Shown in pieces: positions 11,701-25,010 of a stretch of 64,000 nt of DNA. Source of the stretch: Hydractinia symbiolongicarpus (Eukaryota; Cnidaria; Hydrozoa; Anthoathecata; Hydractiniidae). Positions within the stretch are counted from its first letter, which is position 1; each line of letters starts with the position of its first letter. Position numbers and translations under genes: made by a program. The notes under the pieces were generated by a model, which worked only from the letters and a program-made list of their open reading frames with translations, made no database searches and was not told the origin of the DNA. The stretch is taken from assembly GCF_029227915.1 (NCBI RefSeq), contig NC_079883.1, positions 22,754,001 through 22,818,000 of the forward strand, given 5' to 3'.

Positions 11701-14387
11701 GCTTATGTATTTAGTTCTTTAAATAATCTGTACGAATAAAAATTTTAAGTTAAATAATAACTTGAATCACATTCTGTGTTACTTGTTACCACTTATGACC
11801 ACCATTGCAATAGGGGCAGGTTGCAATTTTGCGTAGAAAGGTAAATCTGTTCTGCCTGGATTATGAAAGCTGCCCAGGTTATGTACGGCAGCTGCCCTGT
11901 TTATAAACAGGGCAGGAAATACATAATCAGGACGCGGCTATGTACAGTTAAAAATTATTATTTAGCACATATAGAACGACCATAGTCAGGGCAGGCATGT
12001 TTATATGTAAGGCAGTCTAATATTATTTGTTACTTAAAAACAAACATAATCAGCACAGGCCGGCTTATGTACAACACTTTTCTCACTTATAGAACGAAGA
12101 TGATCCAGCTTTTATATCATTCGTCACAAGCAAATAGCCCTGGTGGAAAAGTTGTTCGCAAATGAAGCGAAATTTTGTGGAAACTAAATTTTGGGATTGC
12201 AAGTTTAATAATTTAGGTCATCCTCAGAATTCAATTTCCGCGAAAAATAAAAATGAGTCCACCCATCCACAAAATCTAGTTCTGTAAAATTTACTTACTT
12301 CCAAAGTATATTATATATGTTGAAATGTACTCACAAGAGGAGTTTATACTAAAAATTATGTCGAGATTATTTTTTGCTATTCCTTGTTAGTTTTCATTGG
12401 TGTTTTATCCTGCAGAGAAAAGTTATGTTGAGACTTTTTTTGTCACCATGCCTAGTTTTCAATGGTATTTTATCTGACCAGCTATTATATCAGCGTTCAT
12501 AATCCGGGTCACCAGGACATTGTCCAGGCAAAAAAACATAATCTGGCCATGCGTACATGATAACAGGGCAAATTTGTTCTTAATGAAAAATGTGCGCCTA
12601 TCTATTTAAATAGATATATACTGATAAGAAAAAACTTATATATACACTTCACACTGGTATGCATGAAGATATTTATTCAAAGCATCATTAGACAGCAGTC
12701 CTTTTCAGTCTGTTTCTTTTCACAAAGGTATCATTACAACTTTATATGAATATATGTCAGTGAGAAGTTATTTATCTACGTTTGATAACAGTTTAAGCCT
12801 TAACAATGTTTCTGTAGAAAGAAATCGGCTAAAAAAGGTTTTTTTCAGCAAGCTCACCCATTTTCTGCCATGCAGTTGTTAGAGCCAGAAGGGCTTACTG
12901 AGAAAAATCTAAACATTCAAAAAGATTTATTGGTGGTACTTAAAACATGCGAAGGAATTGTAACTTTTCTTCCCAAATTTTTTTAGAAAAAGTTTATTTC
13001 ACTTTTCTTCATGGTCAGGAGGAGCGTTGTAACAAAAGAAGAAGCACTTTCTTTGTAACAAAAAAGATTTATTAAACAATAGTTTAGCTGAAACTGTAAA
13101 TCCTGTGGGTAAGAATGTTTCCTCATGACTGGGAAAACATTATGTCAATGCTTATTCAAAAATAAACCGGCCAAAAAAAGGCAGAAGTAAATATAAAACA
13201 ACTTTTATTTTTTAGAAGTTTTTTAGTTATTCTGGCTAAATAGTGCCAGAAGGAAATATTTCTTAAAATGTTGCCAGAAAAAATATATGGCTCAACCCGG
13301 ATAGGAAATTCAAAACAGATCACAAGCAGAACTAGCTAAGACAGTAAGTGTGCTGTATTTTGTAAGCCGCCATTTAATAAACTACCGGCTTCATATAAGT
13401 GACGCACAAGACCACCCTCCTCCGTGGACTGTATTTATAAAAACATGAAAACCAGTCAACCTCGATCACACGCCTGGTAATTTATTAAGAAGGGAAAAAC
13501 TGGGGCAAAATGAAAAAGCGACGAAAAAACACAATAAAAGAAAACAACCAGCAAACAGTTTGCGCAACCATTTTTAATCATACACTGCGGTTAATAGAAA
13601 GACAAATTGTATGAAAAATTATGACCAGAATTTAAAGATTTTAAGACAGTAAAATTAAGATAAAAGTACATCAAAATAGATTTACAACAGCGCTGTTTTT
13701 TTTGTGAGAATAACGCCGGGGAAATTCTTGCACATTACATCGGGTAAAAATTATTATCAATTATCTTTTATTTAACAAAAAAAAAAAACAGACTTTGCGA
13801 GTTTTCATATTTACAGCATCTAAAAAGTCCATAAACGTAAATACAAAACATCATTCTAAGTAAAATATAGAGAACTTTCTTCCAAGAACTGTTTTATCTG
13901 ATTTATTATTGAGCGTTTCCACTATAGAAATGACATAGGTAGTGTAATATAAACTGGGTAATTGAAAGGACGTCCGTTATTTTAGAAAGATGTCTGCTAT
14001 AATTTCTACGCTACACATGAGTTTTGTTATGTTTTTTGATTTTTGTTATGATAGTTTTTTCATGTTTTAGTTCGTTGCCGAGAAAAGTGTCGGCTGTAGA
14101 AAGGTGTCATCTATTATGTCTGCTCCAAATAGGTTTTGCTGTGTTGCATGCGTTAATATATGCAACTGTATGCCACGAATTTCAACTTAAACATCTACAA
14201 TTCCAAGGATTGGTAACACACACTCCGTTATTTTTAAAGGTGACTTGTAAATGTTGACGGCGGACTTTTAAAAGGTTTAATTTTTGCTAAAAAGATAATT
14301 GGGACTGGTAGCTTAGCTATAGCTCTCTTGTCATTATCACAAGTTTCTAACAAACTAATGAAAAGTTTAATAAAAAGGCGTTTTCAC
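11701..14387. other. Intergenic, upstream of RTF1; repeats only
   Basis: No gene is supported on either strand. The first 60 bases or so should hold the RTF1 5' UTR and promoter, but no TATA box is evident. From 11810 to 12570, motifs such as GGGCAGG, CATAATC and CCAGG recur in both orientations, suggesting a decayed repeat centred on the palindrome at 11892. The remainder is A/T-rich and unremarkable. Confidence 0.5.
11892..11915. repeat. Perfect 24-bp palindrome
   Basis: The half-site CTGCCCTGTTTA is followed immediately by its exact complement, with no spacer. It is embedded in a longer, imperfect inverted repeat (about 11865-11930) in which CCAGGTTATGT on the left faces ACATAATCAGG on the right. 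It may be the centre of a decayed fold-back element. Confidence 0.9.
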
Positions 14388-14460
14388 CCAACCTCGTTCC
14401 AAGCACATGTTGTCTCTTTTTTATCTCGGGACGGCGAGAATTCCCTGGAGACGAGGTTGG
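14388..14460. mobile_element. Fold-back MITE of the CCTCGT family (copy 1)
   Basis: The ends CCAACCTCGT and ACGAGGTTGG are exact inverted repeats bounding 73 bp. An internal TCCCTGGAGACGAGG matches the CCTCGTCTCCAGGG end of the copy at 52996. A half copy, ACCCTGGGTACGAGGTTGGG, follows at about 14659-14678. Further members of this family lie at 38350-38451, 42132-42217 and 52996-53103. Confidence 0.65.
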
Positions 14461-14836
14461 TTTTGAAGATGGTAAATTTCTGCTCCTGTTTTTTTCTATT
14501 AAGCGACTTGCGGAGAAATATTTTAACATTTTAACCCTAGTTGTTAAATAAAAACTTAAAAAAGCACTTCAATCGTCAACTTGCCTTATTGATGATGTTG
14601 ATAGCAGCGAAAAACTCATTGTCGGCCACTTCGTAATAACGGCTCAGAGGCCACAAGACCCTGGGTACGAGGTTGGGCTAGCGACTTTAATACGTGGGGA
14701 GAAACAAGAATTTACCGAAAAATAATGAAATAATTATGTTTAGTCTGAAGTGGACCTTTTTCCACTTGATTCCCCCCACCCTACAACAAAAGAGTGCAGC
14801 AATATATATCGCTTTTACTTTCTATTTTTTTCTTTA

Positions 14837-14971
<135 letters not shown>

Positions 14972-14984
14972 AAGTATATATAAG

Positions 14985-15614
14985 GTACGGACAGAGAGAA
15001 ACCATCCTCTTAATAAGTGAACGCTGTAGAAACCATCTGGTTGGTGATAATATATTGAATGAATGGGATAGCAAACAATATGTTGCAGTTGGCTTGGACT
15101 AAGACATACGTGCGTCGATAAGGTAAAAGATTACGAGAAAGAACATGGACAGCCACCCACTACGCTGCATCAGCAATTTTTGCAAAGTATGGAAACTTTA
15201 TTTGCATCTGAAAGAGTGAATCTTGTGTTAAGTCCAGACGCGACATGGTTGAAAGGTTGCATGTGACTATGTTTGAAAGAGTGGGATTACATTGATACGT
15301 TTTTTAAAAGAGATCGCGAGCAAAATATGGCGAACATTGTGAACCGATTATCATATCAATGCGGTAAGAAGAGTAGAGTTAGTGAAGTTGGAAAATGGGA
15401 ATGTTGGGTAGAACAACTGCAGGAATCATTAAAACGCACCTGCCCGCGTTTAGAAGAGCATATAAAAGAATGCTTGGAAGATTTTGGAACAAATTTGGAA
15501 ATAGGTCCACCTTTGTCATCGCCTGGACTTGTTAGTAGTAATAATAAGGACTTGGTAGGTTATTACATTGAGGTGAAAGATATTATCTTTGATATCTGTG
15601 TGTTTAAATTTTAA
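14985..15614 (+). pseudogene. Decayed coding relic of unrecognised family
   Basis: Protein-like sequence runs on the plus strand through two frames. The first part, with [15 protein letters not shown] and [14 protein letters not shown], ends at TAA 15100-15102. After a frame change before 15117 the reading resumes with DYEKEHGQPPTTLHQQFLQS and TWLKGCM. It then meets an in-frame TGA at 15264-15266 and continues with KEWDYIDTFFKRDREQ, KWECWVEQLQESLKR and HIKECLEDFG to about 15614. The composition is that of a soluble, charged, helical protein, unlike the surrounding A/T-rich noise. One frameshift plus one stop suggest a dead copy of a gene or of a transposon protein. The upstream part may have been replaced by the TA tract. 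I do not recognise the family. Confidence 0.55.
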
Positions 15615-17039
15615 AGTTGTTAGCAGCGTTTATAAAAATTATTAAAAATGCTGTATGGAAAAAGATTTAAAAAAATAAAAACATTTGAGCTGTGTTAGAG
15701 CCTGTTGGCTTTGACATCCTCCTGGGACATAGCTAAAAAGTTTTCAAATATTACAGCTTGATTCTGATCTGACACATTTTTATTTTTCTGAGTCGAGATA
15801 CTAATCTATTGTTACAAGCTCGTGAGCTTGTATTAAAACGCAAATGTGTCCTACAAGAACGGAAATTTTTGCCTCTCTGAGCACCGACACGGGAGTAGTC
15901 GTGTGTTCGAATCTCATCTTGGTAACTATTTTTACTTTTTTTTTCTTTTTACTATATCGCCCGCGAGGACGTGTTTACAGACTAACCTTACGAAAATTGA
16001 AATTTCGAGAAATTTTCTATCAATATTATTGCCTATCCGAATAGCAAAATATGTAGTGTCTAACTTCAGCTTTTTATAAACTTTTTTGGCGAGGTTGTTT
16101 GCGTATATCATACGTCTTGTTGTTTATCTAAAAACTACGATATATTTAATAAAAGGGTTTTTTGAACATTTCCTATCAATTACGAAGCAGCTTTAATTGG
16201 TCAAGATGCTTTGAATAAAAGCCACCCTTCCATCAGACGCCTCTTTGATTAACTTGTACCTTCCCAATGATTTCTTCAATACATGCCCTGTCTAATAGAC
16301 GTACCATCATTCAAGGGGTGTTTATTTGAAACGTAATGCAAATTTTGATTTTCATGCAAATTTATTGCAAATGTTGAAAAAGAAAGTGCATAAAACACAG
16401 CTTCGAATGTCCGAAAATATGGTCAAAGCTGCACCCCCCGTCGGATAGAGGCCCCAACCTTAAAATCGAAAAATTTAATTAAAGGCTCTTGCCTTATTCA
16501 AAGCATTGCGGTATTATACTTTTTCTAAACACAAGTAATGATAGTATTAAAAACATTTCCTACGTGTGAAAAATCAACAAAAGATTTATTGATAAACAGA
16601 TTTATATACGCCGGGACATCATTTACAAGCCACTTATTCTTCATTTCGCGTAAACATAATCGACATGATTTGATCGCCGTTGTCATGGTGATTTATAGAA
16701 GCAGTATTTTTATTGTCGGCCACATTAAAGGTGGATTTTCAGTTAAATAAAAATTGTTGAGCAACAGTCACAAAAGAGTATGGACTTTCTTGGAAGTCCA
16801 AGCTTAAAGTGGGTGCCGTGATCTATTCTATATATTGTGACTTTCACCGGCGCACTATGCCACCCCACATCGCAATTCGCACAACGAAAAGAAACAAACA
16901 ACACGAAGGTTTTCAACTAATATTTTAGCAGAGTTAAGCAGATAGTAAAACATCAAATTTATAAATAACAGAAAATATTAAAAAACAAATCGATAAGGCC
17001 CGTGAAGAAATCCACTTAGGAAGATGGACAATGGAAAAT

Positions 17040-17360
17040 AGGTTGCTTTAGATATTTTGCTGACGTCAGCAGTGCAGAACAAAAAAAAATTGCGAAATTT
17101 AGTTTATTCCTTGCCTGTAATGTTTATAGGTTGAAACGCTGATCAAAATAATGTATTTTCGGCGAACGCCTAGGGTTTAAACATTTTGCTGACGTCAGCA
17201 AAGACTCGCCAAAACACAAACTTTTTTTATTAGAAATTTGTATACCTGTTGTTTTCATCGTATAGATCTTGAAACGCTGATGAAGGAAATGTATAGGATC
17301 ATGTACTTTTGACAAACGGTTACGGAAATATTGTGCTTTAATGTTTTTTGATGACGTCGT
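17040..17360. repeat. Three degenerate tandem units carrying TGACGTCA palindromes
   Basis: TTTTGCTGACGTCAGCA occurs at about 17055 and again about 138 bp on, at about 17193. A diverged third form, TTTTGATGACGTCGTCAA, lies near 17345. Each of the first two is followed by TTGAAACGCTGAT (17131 and 17270). The units are therefore tandem copies of about 140-150 bp. The core TGACGTCA is the canonical CREB/ATF half-site pair, but here it is most easily explained as part of the repeat. Two further TGACGTC motifs occur at 17525 and 17547. Confidence 0.7.
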
Positions 17361-17647
17361 CAACCCGTTTATTCTGAATCGGATTAGAAGATACACAAAT
17401 TAGTTTCAGGTGGTCCATAGTTACCCACGCGGTGTAAAATGACTGATTCACCACCTCGTTTCCAAGTTATTTGGCCTCAAAGTTATAATTGCAATGCAAT
17501 GTCTTCACCAATCTTATTAAACGCATTGACGTCAGTCTAAATGTATTGACGTCGCGCCGTAACATCAGAAAAATTAACAAAATAGACATAACTTTTTTGG
17601 CGACATCAAAAGAAATTGAAGTTCTCCACTTTGGCTGTCACAGACAG

Positions 17648-17732
17648 ACACAACTTTCGTATTCAGCTAGCTATATATTTAAGAATGACACAACGGACAC
17701 AACTTTCGTATTTAGCTAGCTATATATTTAAC
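17648..17732. repeat. Two-copy tandem repeat of about 50 bp
   Basis: ACACAACTTTCGTATT[C/T]AGCTAGCTATATATTTAA occurs twice, about 49 bp apart, starting near 17648 and 17697. It is a simple recent tandem duplication with no coding content. Confidence 0.8.
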
Positions 17733-20131
17733 AGTGAGTGAGATAATTTTGCTCTAATGCCCCATCGCATAGCTTGTTCGAGCTACAATTTTCCACAAAA
17801 TTTATTGACTCTGGCAATTTTAAACCAAGGACCAACAAGTTTAGCAAAGTCAGCAAAAGAACATAGCTATAGCTAGCTATATATTCTGCAGATTGTACTT
17901 TCTGTAACCACTCATGATCAATGTGTATACAGAGGTTGATGTGGTCAGGTATAATCGTTTACACTGCTTAACACTGCTTTAAAATTGAATTACATGGAGG
18001 GAGATTGAAGAGCTATATTTTTGTGGACGATTGTAACTATATTGTAAGCAAGTCACGAAAGACCTAGGGTAGTAGACATTGTCATGTAGGCCAGGAAATG
18101 GACTTTTTTACCGCTGTCAGTAGCATGCACCAGTTCGGATGAAGTTGCAGAAAGAGAAATTATTTCTATATCAAATAACCTTTTTTTACATTAGCATCTA
18201 TATACATTTTTGTTATACTTACAGAGGCTTTTAAAATTCTGACAAGTTGTTCTCATGCAATCGTCAACATGTATTGGAAATCTTCGAATTTTTTATTTTT
18301 TTTTAATTTCCCGATATGTATGCAAATAATGTCCTAATAATTTAACTTTACACCAATCCGGGATATCATGCTTAAGTCCAGCTCTAGCTAGGAGCTAAGC
18401 TGGCCTAATTCATTGCTATTCTTTTGAATTTCTGTTCAGTTTGGAATGAGAGCTTTTTATCGTAGTGTCATGTAAACTTGTTCTAAAAAATAAAACTGCT
18501 GTGGTTTTCATTTAAATGTTTTTCAATTTTTTATATTGAATATCAAAACAACAAAAAATCTTCGGGAACGAGATCCAGTTGACAAAATTGAACACAATAT
18601 TCAAATTTCAATTCCCAAAAATATGCGTGCTTTATATTAGCCATAAGTTGTGACCACTAACTTTTCAGATATCATAATGCAGACTCACACAAAAGATAAT
18701 TAGATTTTCTTTCTGGACAGTGCCTAACTCAATCAACGTTAAATCGGCAAAAAAAAGGTTTCTTAGCAGAAGGTTAAAAGATTTTCAAGATTATTAAAAA
18801 ACAACCATTTCAGTTAATGTCAAATGTTTTCCTAAATGCCTACAGCTAAATAGTGGGGTTGAAAATCAGGAGGATTGTTCCATAAATTAGTAGAATTGAC
18901 TATATTAGGAAATACAAAAGTAGTTATACGCAATGTTAAAATCAATACAAGTTTGACAGTACAGCATTCCAAAAATAATTTGTTGCTTGTGTTTATATCA
19001 AAGTTACAATTCATTAGCTACAGTTACTTAAAGTGGTCGCATGCAAAAAAGTAAGTGTATGTTTCTGGTTCCGAAAATTGACATCTAATACACCACGCTG
19101 ACTTTTTGGCTTAACACAAAATTTTCTTGAGTAATGTGAAAATCTTGACCGTTCCTGATTGGCTGGATTTATATTTAATAAACGTTTCGTTTCAGGAAAA
19201 TGGCGCGACTGGAGGAAATGAAAAAAACGAAAATAAAATTATCAATATAATAACCTTTTCTCGATATTGTTTTGAGAAAAATAAAATATACATAATCATA
19301 TCGGATCAAATAATCTCACTAAAGCAATTTAAAAACAGAATCATTCATACTTTACATGTCTGTGTCTGAAAATAAAAAACTTCAAAAGCGCGCTACAAAC
19401 TAGAAAGTATTATTTTCTTTTGAGAACAAAATAAAATGAGGTGAACATTTCTTCATTTGTTAAATTTAAAAGCAAACTTCCACAAAGAGGCGGCAGTTGA
19501 GAGGACAGCGCCATAAGTGGAGTGGTATGAAAATAGCAATTGTCGTCTTAAAGCATGACCTTACGCACGAAAGTGAAGCGCGCGCAAACTAATGTAAACA
19601 AACTAGAGTATACAAAGTTTTTTCGTATACTACTATGTATGAGATGCTCTTTTTCTTGCTCGTGCGAATAATGAAAATAATAAATTTAGTTTGCCTCCAT
19701 AAGCTTAGTACTTCAGTAGCTACATTCGAAGGAATATATATTTCTTTGGAAATATTTATTTACCTTTTTTTCAAGAAAAAGAGAAAAAAAAGAGAAAGAA
19801 GGCAAAAAAAGAACAATTTTTCAAAGAAATCTTGAAATGACAACAAACACCACTAATGTTTTCTTCACAAGGTGAAACAGTTTAACTTTACATACAATTC
19901 TCACATGACGGCGTTTCTTCACCAAAACGACGTTTTACTGGGATTCCCTCTGCAATACACGTACGCAATAAGTCCAAAACTACCGTATTTTGTCGATTCG
20001 TCTTCTTTGCGTAAGGTATGTATTGTGGACAAAATACGTCGTCAAATTAATTTAGCTGAAACCTATTTTCTGAATTTTGAAAATTTGAAAACTCTAAAAC
20101 GTTGATATGTTTGGGTCTTAGGTAGATACTG

Positions 20132-22604
20132 TCATTTGAAAGAGCTAGAAGAAAGGCTCATAGCGTTTGTGTTTCTTCTTGATAAAGTTTGATCTACCCT
20201 CCTGGCGGTATTGCTATACACAGCCTTCTTAATGAGACCTGAATTATTTCTTTCTGGTCTAAATATGATGACCCAAACTTTGGTACCAAACATGCATATT
20301 AGGTTTGTAATGTTTATCAAAAATATGACAGCATGACGCACCATTAACTTTGCATTTGTATCCTTCAAGGTGGCGTAAAGCAATGGCGACATCGTCAAGA
20401 TCGTAAAGGTACCAAATGCTGAGTAAAATATATACTTTGCCTCATTGAAATGTGAAGGCAGATTCTTTGCTCTAAATGCTTGCACAATACATAAAAAACT
20501 TAAAATCAATGTATATACGAGTTGAAATATAAATAAATTTTCATTGTCGCAGAATATATCGTTCACCAAAGTTCTTTTGTTTTTCACACACTTAATGCCA
20601 TTTGGTGAATCGTAGACAATGATAGCAAAAATGCCTGTATATATTGCCATTGCTGCAAAAATCCAAATGTATTGATGTCCTACCATTGAAGACTTGTTTG
20701 CTCTTCTTTTACTTCGAAACACCTTAACAAGAAATATGGTTTTAGAGAAGATAATCCCTTGTATAATTGTTACCAACATTCCTTGAAAACCGATACCAGT
20801 AAGACAAGTTTTGTTGTTTAATTTCCCAAGGTATGTTAAAGGATATATAAACAATAGAACGTGAGTAATCAATTGCGTAAAAAATAATGGTGCGTTAGCT
20901 GCACGTACTACTGCTGTGTCTCTGTACTTGATAAAAGAAACGAAAAACACAGTACAGATACTAACACCAATTGCTATGAAGATGTAAACAATGGAAGATG
21001 ACTGGTTTGAATAACTAGGATAGACATTCCTATACCAAACGCATTTAGTTTTGTTTTTATTTGATTCTGAATTAGGAGGGCATTTTTGACAGATGCTGTT
21101 TCCATGTTCCTGCTTGTAGTATCCTGTACTGCAGGCTTCGCAAATCCAACAGCATTTTCTAGCCACGTATATCGGATGAAAGCCTGCAGTACAGTTGTCA
21201 TGGCAGGCGGAAGAAGGCGTAGCATTTTTGTAAGTTGCCCATAGCGCATTTTCAAACCTTTCAAATTCTTCGTTTATCACATTGATTTGTCCTACAAGAA
21301 CCGATTCTGTCGGTTTTCTATTGGTCTGGAGAAGTAAAATTTGCGCAAGATCTGTTAATGACATTATTTGAAAAACCAAATTGTTAACCAAAGTTTTGTT
21401 TTTTTAATTCGTTGACTATTTTCTCAGTCTGTACATGTTTCTCATGTGCGCTCAAAACATCAAATTGTATGGTGAACACAGCTTTGTGTATCCGGTCTAT
21501 TATAGCATACGTTTCGAGCGAAATGTTCTCCTTCATGCTTTTTAAGCTTATGTTTTGACGCAACATTGTCATGTCAACACTACCTTGCCACCGGGTTGTT
21601 GCTATGTCCGATGTTGATAAAGTCCAGAATTTTGAATAAAATCCTTCCATGCTTGGATCTATGAATTCGGAAAATTGATTTTTTAACTTTATCATCAACA
21701 TACCCTGAAGTAAAAGTGGATTAAACGTGTTGAAAAAGTCTGTTGGGATTTTGGATAGCAATGGACTTGCTATCCATGTCTTATTGTATATTTGATGTTC
21801 GTCAGCAAGTCGAAGAAACCTCATGCTTTCATCTACAGTAAGCCACAAAATAAAAACATCTGCAAATTTATATTCTTTTAGTCTTCTTATCATATCTGTG
21901 GAGTTTGCTCCGAAGTATTCCGTAAAAGTTACACAAAAAGCCGCGCTTCTGAAATACTTCGACGCTCCAACGTTGCCTACTTCACCATACGATTGACTCG
22001 ATAGTATCAGTCCAACTCCTTTCCATTTGAAATGCTCAATTATGACCTTGTAGAAATTAAACACTATTAAATTTCCAGAGTTCATACGAAAGTAGTTTTT
22101 AAATTTTTCTGCATCAAGATCAGGGCTATCTTGCGATAGAGAAATTAATTTTTTTCTTTCTGCTGAAAAAACTTTCGCCAAAAATAATGTGTGATGCTCT
22201 GGCAAACTAGAAATAGCAGTTAACATGTATCCATTTATTGAACGGTTCAATTTGCAGTCGTTACACCTATTGTCATCAAACTTCCTCGGTTGTAAAGCAT
22301 CTTCTATTGCCGTCCTCAAAAACACATCGCTTCCACCACAGCTATCGTATATAACATATCCCAGCGATGTGAATGGTATTTGATCATCCAAAATGGAAAG
22401 CATGTAATTGATATATTCTATTATGACTAAAGAGTCTATCGTTAGTCCCTGGTCTAGACATAAAGGCAAGTAAAATACCATCTCCAATTCTCCAGGCTTC
22501 TTTATTATATTTATTTCACTTGCGTAGATATTGATCATCAAAGGAAATAGATAAACGTACAAATTCATCCCGTTTAGTGTATTGATGTTAAGATAAAAAT
22601 ACAT
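20132..22604 (-). CDS. Class C G-protein-coupled receptor (CaSR/mGluR-like), interrupted by a one-base frameshift
   Basis: This is a membrane receptor with a Venus-flytrap ligand domain, a nine-cysteine linker and seven TM helices. The 5' part (22604 to 21384, 406 codons) starts with ATG and a hydrophobic leader; Met13 (22568) could be the true start. It carries the family signatures GYVIYDSC and HFKWKGVGLILSSQSYG. The 3' part (to 20132) is in another frame. It has an NCD3G linker with all nine cysteines (CHDNC, CCWICEAC, CQKC, final C), at residues 63-117 of that part. Seven TM helices follow between residues 134 and 376, with NAPLFFTQL, GIGFQGM, FRAKNLPSHFNEAKY and TMSPLLY. The frames are separated only by a run of seven T at 21399-21405; one base fewer would join them into about 820 residues, the usual class C length. 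Either the assembly is wrong or this is a recent pseudogene. There are no introns, unlike RTF1. The ligand cannot be inferred. Confidence 0.9.
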
Positions 22605-22655
22605 AAAAGACTAATTTACATCCATAGTTGACGACCTTCATGTTATTTTGCGTCA

Positions 22656-22665
22656 CTTTTATATA
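22656..22665 (-). promoter_or_regulatory. Possible TATA box of the class C GPCR
   Basis: On the minus strand TATATAAAAG lies about 52 bases upstream of the receptor ATG at 22604. The motif is good and well placed for a short 5' UTR, but TATA-like strings are frequent in such A/T-rich DNA. Confidence 0.3.
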
Positions 22666-25010
22666 GATCTTTTCGTAAACATGCTTGCGTTATGCGGAAA
22701 TGGCAACTGCTGAAACTCTTTTATTGCAAAAACACAATGAAAATCAACGGGACCCACGCGTATATTAAGTCTTTTTTGTTGCTTTAAAGATTCTATGCTT
22801 CTTATCCTGATAACATGTTTTATTAATTTTCGTCTAAGAAAAACCATAATTATGTCTTCAAAGATATTGTAATTACTAAAAAAGATAACATTGATGTTTC
22901 AAATATAACCATAACAATATAAGACGAATACGCACGTTGCGATTTTTGTTGTAACTATGATGTTCGTTTGTATGCAGGTTTAAAACGTAGTCTATGCGCC
23001 TTCCGATAATTATTTTTATGAAGGCAGTGCTTTAATTAAAAACTTCTACAAGAAAAAATAATATTATACCCTGTGTTTTTCTAGCATTCAGGTTTGTAAT
23101 AATGGTTTAAAATAACCCAGGAGGATAGAAAAAAAAAGGTTTTTATAAATGGTAGTGGGGCCACAGCTCACGACGTGTTATTTGAGGTTGCTGAAGTTAG
23201 TACTTACCCCGTGTTGGGGAGCTTGACATTCATTGCATACAGTATCAGGTCTCAACAAAGATGGCTACTAGCATTATGGGAGGATATACTTTAGCCCAAC
23301 GTATTTCTAAATCCACAGTTTGTAGATTAGTGTGAAGGGTGAACCCAGGGTACCTCTTTCCCCAGATTGCCTCGCCTACCTAAGCTGTCATAGTCAGTAA
23401 AATAGGAGAAGCTAAAGTTAATTAGTTTCCTCTATTATGCATTGTTGACAGTTTGTTTATGTGCATCAATCACTTAATGTATTGGCATCGATGTCTACAA
23501 CTGTTATTGTACTATCTAGTTAATCGTGCAATCGACCGCGACGCACGTATCAACTCAATAATCGGACCATCATTCGACATAAGAAAAGCGCAAACGAAAC
23601 AAGCATATTTACCTCCGAGGTTTTTCTACGATAGACGACGATCTACAACACGAGATACGCAGACGTTTTCACGAGATATGTCTTAAGGGTAAGGAAGGAA
23701 ACAGACTCATCTCGTTTGGGGCTTCTGGATACCGAGCCCTTTCCCGCCCTTCTTTTCTCAAACTTAGTATACCATGAAACAAGAAAAATACACTTCTAAC
23801 ATGGTCTGTCGTATTTTTGTTGTTGCTTCAGAATCATAGCAACTAAATAGCAACAAACGTGTCTTATTCCCACTCGCATTTTTGATTCTGTTTTGAAAAT
23901 CTGATGTAGTCATCAAAAATTCTAGTGTAACGTTAATTTTTACTTTACTAAAGTAAAAACCCTTATTTATTTTCTTTTATTAACAAACATTCGACAACAA
24001 TATTTCGACAAAATTATCGATCTAGTTTATTTCAAATGCTACAATTAAAAATTCTATAAGTGGACTGTTTCGTTTGTTTTTGTTAAACATTTGACTTCAT
24101 TATCATCTATTCGGTTTATTCAAACTTATCAGATATTCGGTGTAGCTATAACTTTTTTTATTTGTCAATGCGTTAGGTAAAATTGAAATTATATCGCCCT
24201 TACTAAATCTCGAGATTGTAAATTGATTAGCACCGTCAGCAGAGTTTCTGGTACTGTCCTCCTTGTAAAAGCTGAACAGTCTGTGCATGATAAACAGAAA
24301 GATTCTACGATAATAAATATTAAAAATGCTGCAAACGCTTTCTGTAAACGAAACAAGCAAAAACACAATGGCGACGTTAAAAGGTAAACAAGCGCTAAGT
24401 TTTCACTTGGCAGATTGCCAGTATGTTTTATGTGTGGTGTACACACCATATTGTGCATGAATATAATCTATCCACGCTATAGGGAAATGATCTACAAGTG
24501 GTCGCTTATCTTTTCAAAATGGCCATTTTTTTAGCGCCTTAGAAATAAACAGTGAGTTTAAGCAATGAAGCGTTATCGTGAGGTGATGGTAAAAAAAAAA
24601 TTGATTTCTTCATGCACAATTAATAATTAGGCATAGAGGAAACCTAATCTTACGGCGTCTTTATATAAAATGGCGTTAGAAATGCCGTTTCTTCTTTTAC
24701 CACACTTGTAAAACCTGCGACCTTGTAAATGATTTATTAAATAAAACTTTTAAATAAGTAGTTTTATATCCTTGTTTGTATCAGTATGAAAAAAAAAATG
24801 TAAGCGAATAAAGAATTATACAAAAAACTTAAAATTATGTCTACAAAGCAACGGCAAAACTGAAAAATTGAGCAGAACGTTTTGCTTTACAGTATAAAAT
24901 AAGGAATTCCACGTCGTCGATTAAATTGTCATCGTAAGGTAACATAAGTTGATCTCTCGTATCTCGTAAGTCAACCATTTTGTTTTATCCTTATTTTGTC
25001 CTTCGTAGTC
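22666..25010. other. Intergenic, no gene recognised
   Basis: Only short chance ORFs are present. The stretch 23150-23400 is less A/T-rich than its surroundings but has no readable coding frame or RNA gene by eye. No repeat with clear ends was found. Confidence 0.45.

Larger units (their letters stand above)
15613..20131. other. Intergenic; short repeats, no gene recognised
   Basis: I see no supported gene. At about 15870-15925 is a stretch with CACCGACACGGGAG and GTGTTCGAATCTC that resembles the T-arm (B box) of a tRNA-derived SINE; it does not fold as a tRNA by eye. The CRE-like repeats at 17040-17360 and the duplication at 17648-17730 are listed separately. The rest is A/T-rich sequence with short chance ORFs. 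Confidence 0.45.

Noticed and set aside
15870-15930. Possible tRNA gene, because of GTGTTCGAATCTC
   Set aside because: Only the T-arm looks right; no acceptor stem or D-arm pairs, so at best it is a SINE fragment.
20974-21264. 96-codon minus-strand ORF inside the GPCR
   Set aside because: It is an out-of-frame shadow of the cysteine-rich linker and first TM helix.
24103-24458. Two overlapping minus-strand ORFs of 87-89 codons
   Set aside because: They overlap in different frames, lack family motifs, and are Ser/Phe/Leu-rich as expected for chance frames in A/T-rich DNA.
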